Positions 18,873 to 25,106 of a stretch of DNA of 25,106 bases are shown one piece after another. Within the stretch, counting starts at the first letter, position 1. Each line of letters starts with the position of its first letter. Under the pieces are notes generated by a model. The model made no database searches and had not been told where the DNA came from. It saw nothing but the letters and a program-made list of their open reading frames with translations. Position numbers and translations under genes: made by a program. Source of the stretch: Temnopleurus reevesii (Eukaryota; Echinodermata; Echinoidea; Temnopleuroida; Temnopleuridae); assembly GCA_036244855.1 (NCBI GenBank), contig BQKZ01007821.1, positions 1 to 25,106 on the forward strand, in the 5' to 3' direction.

Positions 18873-19800
18873 TCAATTTGACTACAAATGGGCAGATGAT
18901 GACCCCCATCTCCTCTCTCTCTCTCTGTCCCTCACTTGTTAAGCCATCCCTGCCCCCATTTTTCATCATAAAGATCCTGTATCCGCCCATGGAGAATACA
19001 TATTAATAGAAAAGGCCATCATATAATATTTAAAAGAAATGTGACTTGTTCATTAGAAAATTTTAAAGTTTCAAGGCTGCCATTTCGATCCTTTATTTGT
19101 AGATGCATCAAATTGCCATCCCTAAAATGTATATATCAATACCTTGTGTTGATTCAGCAAATCTATCTCTTGAGGAGAATTTACATGGGAATCGAAAGTG
19201 AAAGAGAGATCTTTTGTTAGACGTGGTGTGATCAGTGTTTGTATTTAGGATGCCTCTTTTTACTCTTGATTTAATTCCCCAAGTGTTCAAGAAACCTTGT
19301 CCCCTCCATGACCCCTTTTGAGTAGCATCCCTCTTTGTGTTTCTTGCTGCCGATGAAAAGGCTCGTACAATTTTTCAATACACAGGTAATTGAATGAACG
19401 ACTAATGATCTCCTTTTCTTCAATGAAGTTAGTGAATCTACAGGGTATTTTTTAATTTTTTTTTACTCTGGATTTAATCTCTTAAGTGTCCCAAATCTCG
19501 CCCCATTCATGACCCTTTCCAATATTTGTCATTCATTATTGGGATCATACAATTTCAGAGCTGCCAACCATTCTTGAATATGCATGAGGCTAAATTAAGA
19601 TGCGAAGAATGCAACAGCCGTATAAAAGCAAGAGAAACATTGAAACAATAATCATGCTCACAGCCATTTGTTTATTATGAAATCCTTTTAATTCATTTGG
19701 AGATACACCTCATGCATATTCTGGAATGGTTAGCAATGCTGCATTCCTATATCAAGGCAATTGATCAAGCAAGTAATGATCTCCTTTCTCCAACATTTAG
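18873..19800 (+). other. Noncoding stretch with a ~204-base two-unit repeat
   Basis: The segment from about 19256 (TTTTTACTCTTGATTTAATT...CCTCCATGACCCCTTTT) recurs at about 19460 (TTTTTACTCTGGATTTAATC...CATTCATGACCCTTTCC), a spacing of about 204 bases. The neighbouring words CTAATGATCTCCTTTTCTTCAA (near 19402) and GTAATGATCTCCTTTCTCCAA (near 19772) add a weaker third trace. No gene is seen. Confidence 0.6.
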
Positions 19801-20282
19801 GATTGTTATTCATATCTGTCATTACCCCCTTCTATCTCTGTTTCCACTTTGCCTTCTTCTTTTTTTTCTTCTTCCTACCAGTATTCACTCTCCAGTGTCC
19901 CTTCATAGATTCTTTATATTCGTTTCTGATTAAAAGTTGGTTGTGTTGTGTTCCTCCTTCTATTTCTGTCTCTCTTTCTATTGCTTTCTCTCTCCCCTCT
20001 ATTCAGTTTCCACTTTCCCTTCTCGTTTTATTTTGTTATGTGTCCCTTTATTAATTCTTTTTACCCCATTATGATTTGGTCCTTCCTCAGCTGGTATCCC
20101 CCTCCCAACTTTCGTTTTGTCACTCTCTATCTCTCTCCTTCTCATTCTTTATCTCTCTTTCTTTTTTTCTTCTCTATTTATCTTTGCTTTCACTTTCCCT
20201 TCTGTTTTTATTCGTTCACTCTACCGTGTCCCTTCATTGATTTTTCTTATTCCTTTCCTATTCATATTTTTACCCTTGTGGT

Positions 20283-20335
<53 letters not shown>
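19801..20335 (+). repeat. Pyrimidine-rich tandem repeat block ending in (TC)n
   Basis: About 530 bases with very strong C+T bias on this strand. Three diverged units are anchored by TTTCCACTTT.CCTTCT at about 19841, 20007 and 20187, and by GTGTCCCTT at 19895, 20040 and 20226, so units are about 145-186 bases. It ends with a pure (TC)n microsatellite of about 44 bases near 20288-20331. The long Ser/Leu/Phe open frames here are by-products of the composition. It could form H-DNA. Confidence 0.85.
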
Positions 20336-20336
<1 letters not shown>

Positions 20337-20339
20337 CTT

Positions 20340-20760
20340 CGCTACATCAAATCACAAGAAGTAAAGAAGGTTGCACGTCAATGAAGTCCTTCATTGACAG
20401 CCCCTCGTCACGTTCGCAGCTCCCGTGGTCGTCCGTCCATATAGGTTGGTTTTATAGCAAGGCTAGTCGTAGGATAGAGAATAAAGGTGAACCGGTTCTC
20501 TCCTATATTGACTCACTTGTCGGCCCATATGATACAATTCTCCCGCCGCCGGGATCCACTGTAAGAACACAACTGTATCTGTGCAGCCCAGTTTCTACCA
20601 GCGTGATCTTCTTTCTCCCCTCATGCCCTACATTCCCCCCAATCTTAAATTGACCAAGCCCCATCCATCGTCTTCTTTCCTCATCATACGCTGTCTGCGG
20701 ATGATGACGCGGAATAAAAAAAAAAAGAAGAGAAAAAGAAAGTGCCCTGACACTGCCGTC
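20340..20760 (+). other. Less A+T-rich noncoding island
   Basis: Base composition shifts to clearly more G+C than the surroundings. A perfect 10-base inverted repeat, GTCAATGAAG and CTTCATTGAC with a 2-base centre, lies at 20377-20398. A CCATATAGG word is nearby. No exon with known homology is recognised despite an open frame across it. A regulatory element or an unrecognised exon is possible. Confidence 0.35.
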
Positions 20761-23700
20761 GCTATTAACCTTAAATGCTTCGAATCATATTAGAGTCAGT
20801 AACATTATAGCTATGCGCCCCATATGGCATGCCTGACATGCGCTTTCTGAATTATTTTCTCCAACGAGTTTACTAGGCCATGAACTAGTTTAATTTTTTT
20901 ATAGGACAATCATAGGTGCGTCCCGGTTTTCGGGGAAGGGAGGGTATGTCATTATCCAGCAGACATCTTCATGAATTTCTCATTTTAGAAATTGTCACAT
21001 TCTTTTTCTGCCAATTAACCCAGAATTTAAATCCTGATATTCCTATGAGAAGTGTTGGGTATTATAAAATAGTTGTGTATCAAATCTGCATTGTTTATTC
21101 AAGGATTTATGAGTACTTGCAACATTTTTTTCTTCATCTTTATGGAGATACAATTTGGGGTCTTTTGGAATTGAACTAGTTCATATCTAATCGAAAGAGT
21201 AAAAACAGGCATGTTTGATGCTTGTAATGATAAACGTTTTATAAATATGCCATTGCATTTACAGCTGGTAGAGCTAATTGCCGTTCAAGCAAACATTTGT
21301 CTTTCAGAATGACCTCATTATCTCTGTATTATCTTCCCAGAGACATCCCTCTGTGTCTAATGCAAACTACACCCCTGCTTTTGATAGTGGTCAGACCCAC
21401 TTTAGTCATATTGTACAGTGAGTAATGCACTCCTGGGTTCATCCATTCGTGATATTGGCAAAATAGAATAGCTCTAAATAGCCAGTCCCTGCATTTGTGT
21501 ACCATACACCCCTCTGTGAGATCAGAACAATGGGTTCACCCAACAACTCTCTTCAGCCAATCAGGAGGCAGGATTCTTAAGTGGTTGGTGAAGAGCCAGT
21601 ACGACTACCTTAGTAACAAGCCATCCACGAATGAAAAGAAAGGTGACTTCAATGGGATAGTCCATTTACTTCTCTGTATTGGTCACAGAGGGGTTGTCAG
21701 TCGTTAAAGGGTCACAGCTACGGTGAAGGAGTCTATCCGTGGTCATTCATACAGCGGTCGGGAGTCATTAGAGCATTGTGCAGTCATACTCAATACCAAT
21801 TTGTTCAGTCAATTTGTAGTTTTCACAGGTCTAACAGTGATTGTTCGGTGGGTAGATGGATGGCGGGGAAGCTCTTACGCACAATAGGCTTTACTGATCT
21901 CTGCTTTCAAAAGCTCGTTCAGTGCAGGATTGAGTGGCTTCAGGATGCTGCCAAAATACAGAAGGAATATATACAATAATTAAGTCATTATGAAGCTGCA
22001 TCAAGTCAAATGGATTTTACTTCTTGTGTCATGTTTTTAACTTGTGAAAGAACATATTGCTTTGAATAAGAGGATAGCTCAATCCATTTTTTTTCGTTTG
22101 ACATTTGAAAAAGTGTGACACCAATCTTCTGAAAATTGAAGAAGAACAAATTTTTTTTGAAACAAATTAATTTGGCAAAATTTTTGTTAAATTATCAAAT
22201 TGTCAAATCTTTTGAAATGAGGTGTTGAAATATCACACATTTTTTTTCATTGTGACTGCTTTGACGAATGTCACTTATCTTCGAGATCAAGTTTCTGAAT
22301 ATTTGGTAATTCATATGAAATCATGATTGCTTTAACATCTTGCAGTATTCTCTACAAATCTTAAAAATTCATTTTTTTGTCTCTGATGATTTCTCAGATT
22401 GTAAGAAAAAAAATGTTCTGAAAACTATTAACTAAAAGTGCTCATAAAATTTGATATTCACAATCACTCACAAGAAATATTTCCAACAGAAAATAATTTT
22501 TCACCCTTCTTCCACAATTTTGTCCATCTTTTCACTACTCCCAACAGATGAAAAATTATGTTAGGAAACAACTCATCCATGATATTTTAAACCCTTGACC
22601 TGATTATGAAAATAATGTGATATTACATTCATCCTTGCCTCAATCTCCAGTATGAAACTACAAACACTTCTTCCAACCCTTGTAAGACCACTTTGCTCAA
22701 CATGATTAAAAAAAAAAAGTCATTTATGCAATAGCAAAATTATGTCATCATATATTGGGTCAAAAAGCATGACAATTTTTATGAAACAAAACAAAAGTCA
22801 CTGGCTTCCAAAGTGACCTACATGACTCATCAGGGATTAATATGAAGTACAGATCAATAAGGCCCCTTCCCCCCAAAAAAAGAAAAATTGTTTAGATGCC
22901 CTCAACCAATAGACCCTTTGAAAATGACCCAATCTGATGTTTATTTTTATTTTTTTGCTTTTCACTCAAATGAAACAAATCATAGTAAAATTATAGGAAA
23001 ACATCTAAAATAAAACCCGAAAAGTAATTTTCAGAAGTTTTCAGGCCTTTTACTCCATTCTAAGTCTTATTATTTCTTATTTTACATGAAATATGTTCCT
23101 AAAATTAATAGTATTGTTTAAAAAATTATTCTTGATTATTCTTGATTGAAGTGTGTGACTTTTTATGACTTGATTATCTAGCTTGATGATTCATAGATCA
23201 TTTTGAAGCCACTGAGTTACACTTTTTGAAGATCAAGTAACAAATATAGAAATGCCCTGCTACCTACCCCCAACAATACCATTTATGAAATACATCCAAT
23301 TCATATTTATCTACAACAATCAGAAAAAGCAGAAATAGGAATAGTACAAATTAATGAATATAAAGCAGAAGAAATAAACATGTGTAAGCCTGTTAAATAG
23401 ATGATTGCCAAAAAGATGAACAAAGAAAACATAAAACTACACCAATTTTTGGGGGGTTGCACAAAAGTTATGATCAACTGTACATTGCAATATTGGCCAA
23501 TACTTACATGTACACACCTTTTTGTAATACAGACGATCTTATAGCGAACCTGAGTGTTCCTTACATTTTGCTCGTGATTGGGAAATCATAGTGTATTTTT
23601 CCTTTAACAGAATTAAGAATTGCCCATACAAGTATATTATGAAGAAAATTGGCAATCAAAACAATCAAATAGTGATCATTTTGATAATGATAATGGTAAT

Positions 23701-24200
23701 ACTGATAATAAAAATGCAAATTGGCAATATATTTTGCTTAACAAATTCATGGAGCCTTTGGGATCATTGGGATCATATCTTGCTGAATGTGATAAAATAG
23801 ATGGATAAAGAAATTTTGTTTTAGTTGGTGCAGTAAACAGGCCTAANTGCAGCTCTGTGAAACCCTTTTTTGTACAATACTGCCAACATAGCTTTTTGCT
23901 TTTAATATCACTTCCCCTTTTTTTATTATGTCTGCGGTGATTAACCTTTACTTTATTTTGTCCCTCATAGTTCTTCTTAGGGAGAAACTTATAGACTGTG
24001 TAACCCGATCATGAAATGTGCTTAAATGCTATGTTTAGATTGTTTATGTTTATTAAACAAATCGTGTGCGAAGCCTCGCTTCTAGTGCCTAGTAGTGAAT
24101 ATAGATTTATCACCTTATCAGATGTGCACACTCACACGTCACCATGCAATGCTCGAAACTGCCTCCGGTTTAGATTTATGATGAACGTGATGGAGGAGTG
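20761..24200 (+). other. A+T-rich noncoding sequence, including a gap at 23847
   Basis: No recognisable coding exon, RNA gene or complete mobile element. A CCAAT-type word (AGCCAATCAGG) is at about 21556. 22,050-23,400 is especially A/T-homopolymer rich. An N marks a gap at 23847; unlike the gaps at 8178 and 11153, I see no repeated flank here. The open frame at 21776-21979 (MAGKLLRTIGFTDLCFQKLV...) is not recognised and lacks supporting splice context. Confidence 0.6.
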
Positions 24201-25106
24201 CTGTTAATAATTAGCAAACCCATGCTGTCAGGCACAGCAAGATAACAACCTATCTGCAAACAAGACATAAAAAGTCCGCAGACTGCCGGCTTCCCGTTTC
24301 CTTTTAATTTCTTTGTCTCATTCGTCTGCGAGATAAAGTCGTAGCTCTTTGGTTGAGGTGTGTGAACTCATCCGGGGTTCAACATGGGGTGATAACTGAC
24401 TGAGATCAGTCAACAGGGTTTCTTCACCCTGTCTATTCTGATCAGTGACCTCCGACGACCTCTGCGACTCTACCAGGTAACAGTCAGTGACCAGCCCGTA
24501 CCCATCTATGTTACAGAGGCAAAGCGGTGTCCTCTCCCATCAAAGCAAACCAGGCCATTGACTGTATCCCCTAACAACATGCTAAAATATACAGGGCTGT
24601 CCTAGTTTTCCACACTCTCTTCGCTCCTGGGCCTTTTCCACAGTTGTCAAAGAAATAAGAGCGAGGGGAGACCTAGATAACAAGGAGTCACTTCTCAATG
24701 GGGGCATCTCCAGCCGCCGACACCGCTCGACGGCCAGGAGCGGTATACCCGTCTCCCGTTGCTACCCAACAGCCACATACGCACACCCCCGGTGGGGATC
24801 GATGCATTAATACCCCACTAAAATCCCCACACATCCCAAGGCACTGGGGTTGGTGTTGTCATAGATGTAGGAGCTTTTGACGCTCATCACAACTTTCTAT
24901 GGGAGAAGGAGATGGGGGTCATATTAGCTTACAGCGAAATACTCCTCCTCCGGAAAACCATAGGGAAATCAGAGCGATGACCTTAATACACGTTTCCCTG
25001 TATTGATCGAGTCTGCACCAGCTACCTGCGTTTTTCCGCATTACCACCAACACTTATCATAGGAATGCTCTCCCCGCTACCCCCTTTTATGCATAGAGAA
25101 ATTATC
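24201..25106 (+). other. Less A+T-rich noncoding island at window end
   Basis: This terminal 0.9 kb is visibly richer in G+C than the rest (for example GCCGCCGACACCGCTCGACG at 24713-24732). It has non-repetitive sequence and several short symmetrical words. I find no open frame with recognisable homology and no PPP1R21 C-terminal sequence. It could be a conserved regulatory element, or the 5' end or promoter of a neighbouring gene; neither can be shown here. Confidence 0.35.

Noticed and set aside
19697..20653. Overlapping Ser/Leu/Phe-rich open frames that look like membrane proteins
   Set aside because: They come from a pyrimidine-rich tandem repeat read in several frames, with no conserved motif.
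21776..21979. 67-codon open frame MCSHTQYQ...
   Set aside because: It shows no recognisable homology, no splice context and no fit to the missing PPP1R21 C-terminus.
24698..24880. 60-codon Pro/His/Thr-rich open frame in the G+C-richer end
   Set aside because: It is short, has no recognised domain, and composition alone explains it.

Overview
This is a stretch of animal (eukaryotic) genomic DNA. It is A+T-rich, intron-dominated and full of microsatellites, short inverted-repeat transposons and tandem repeats. No bacterial-style gene, operon, rRNA, convincing tRNA gene or CRISPR array is present. The only protein-coding gene I can support is on the + strand: the middle-to-late part of the orthologue of PPP1R21 (KLRAQ motif-containing protein 1, the FERRY-complex subunit Fy-2). 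Seven exons, each with GT-AG borders and mutually consistent phases, encode about 362 codons. They align in order with roughly residues 335-695 of the ~780-residue human protein. The style of repeats and the moderate divergence from vertebrates suggest a marine invertebrate, plausibly an echinoderm. That placement is inference; nothing in the window fixes the species.

Layout. 1-3785: exons A-E (189-277, 1275-1504, 1843-1970, 2695-2850, 3591-3785). A large GAT microsatellite follows the exon C donor, and a cluster of decayed tandem copies of exon E lies just upstream of the intact one. 3786-7525: a long intron carrying an untrimmed Nextera adapter next to an N (5205-5233) and two palindromic MITE-like elements. 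7147-12290: exons F and G, with two alternative versions of the same locus laid end to end. The single Ns at 8178 and 11153 bracket a block (8179-11152) that repeats its flanks. The flanks together look like one haplotype and the block like the other. Exon F therefore appears twice and exon G one and two-halves times. Downstream of exon G, both haplotypes carry a tandem array of decayed copies of exon G's 3' half plus its splice donor (6 units in one, 7 in the other). 12,300-25,106: the start of the next intron (or 3' region), with two further tandem arrays (about 12.4-14.9 kb and 15.0-16.3 kb), a MITE with target-site duplication (16.7 kb), a (GA)n tract, a 22-base poly-G, a pyrimidine-rich repeat block (19.8-20.3 kb) and two less A+T-rich islands (20.34-20.76 kb and 24.2-25.1 kb). 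The exon(s) for the last ~85 residues of PPP1R21 are not seen; the first ~335 residues lie upstream of the window.

The most notable results are (i) two different exons of one gene, E and G, that have each spawned local tandem arrays of decayed exon plus splice-site copies, (ii) a clear misassembly in which an alternative haplotype was inserted into the locus, which incidentally exposes transposon insertion polymorphisms, and (iii) sequencing-adapter contamination. I found no evidence of a novel multi-gene system.
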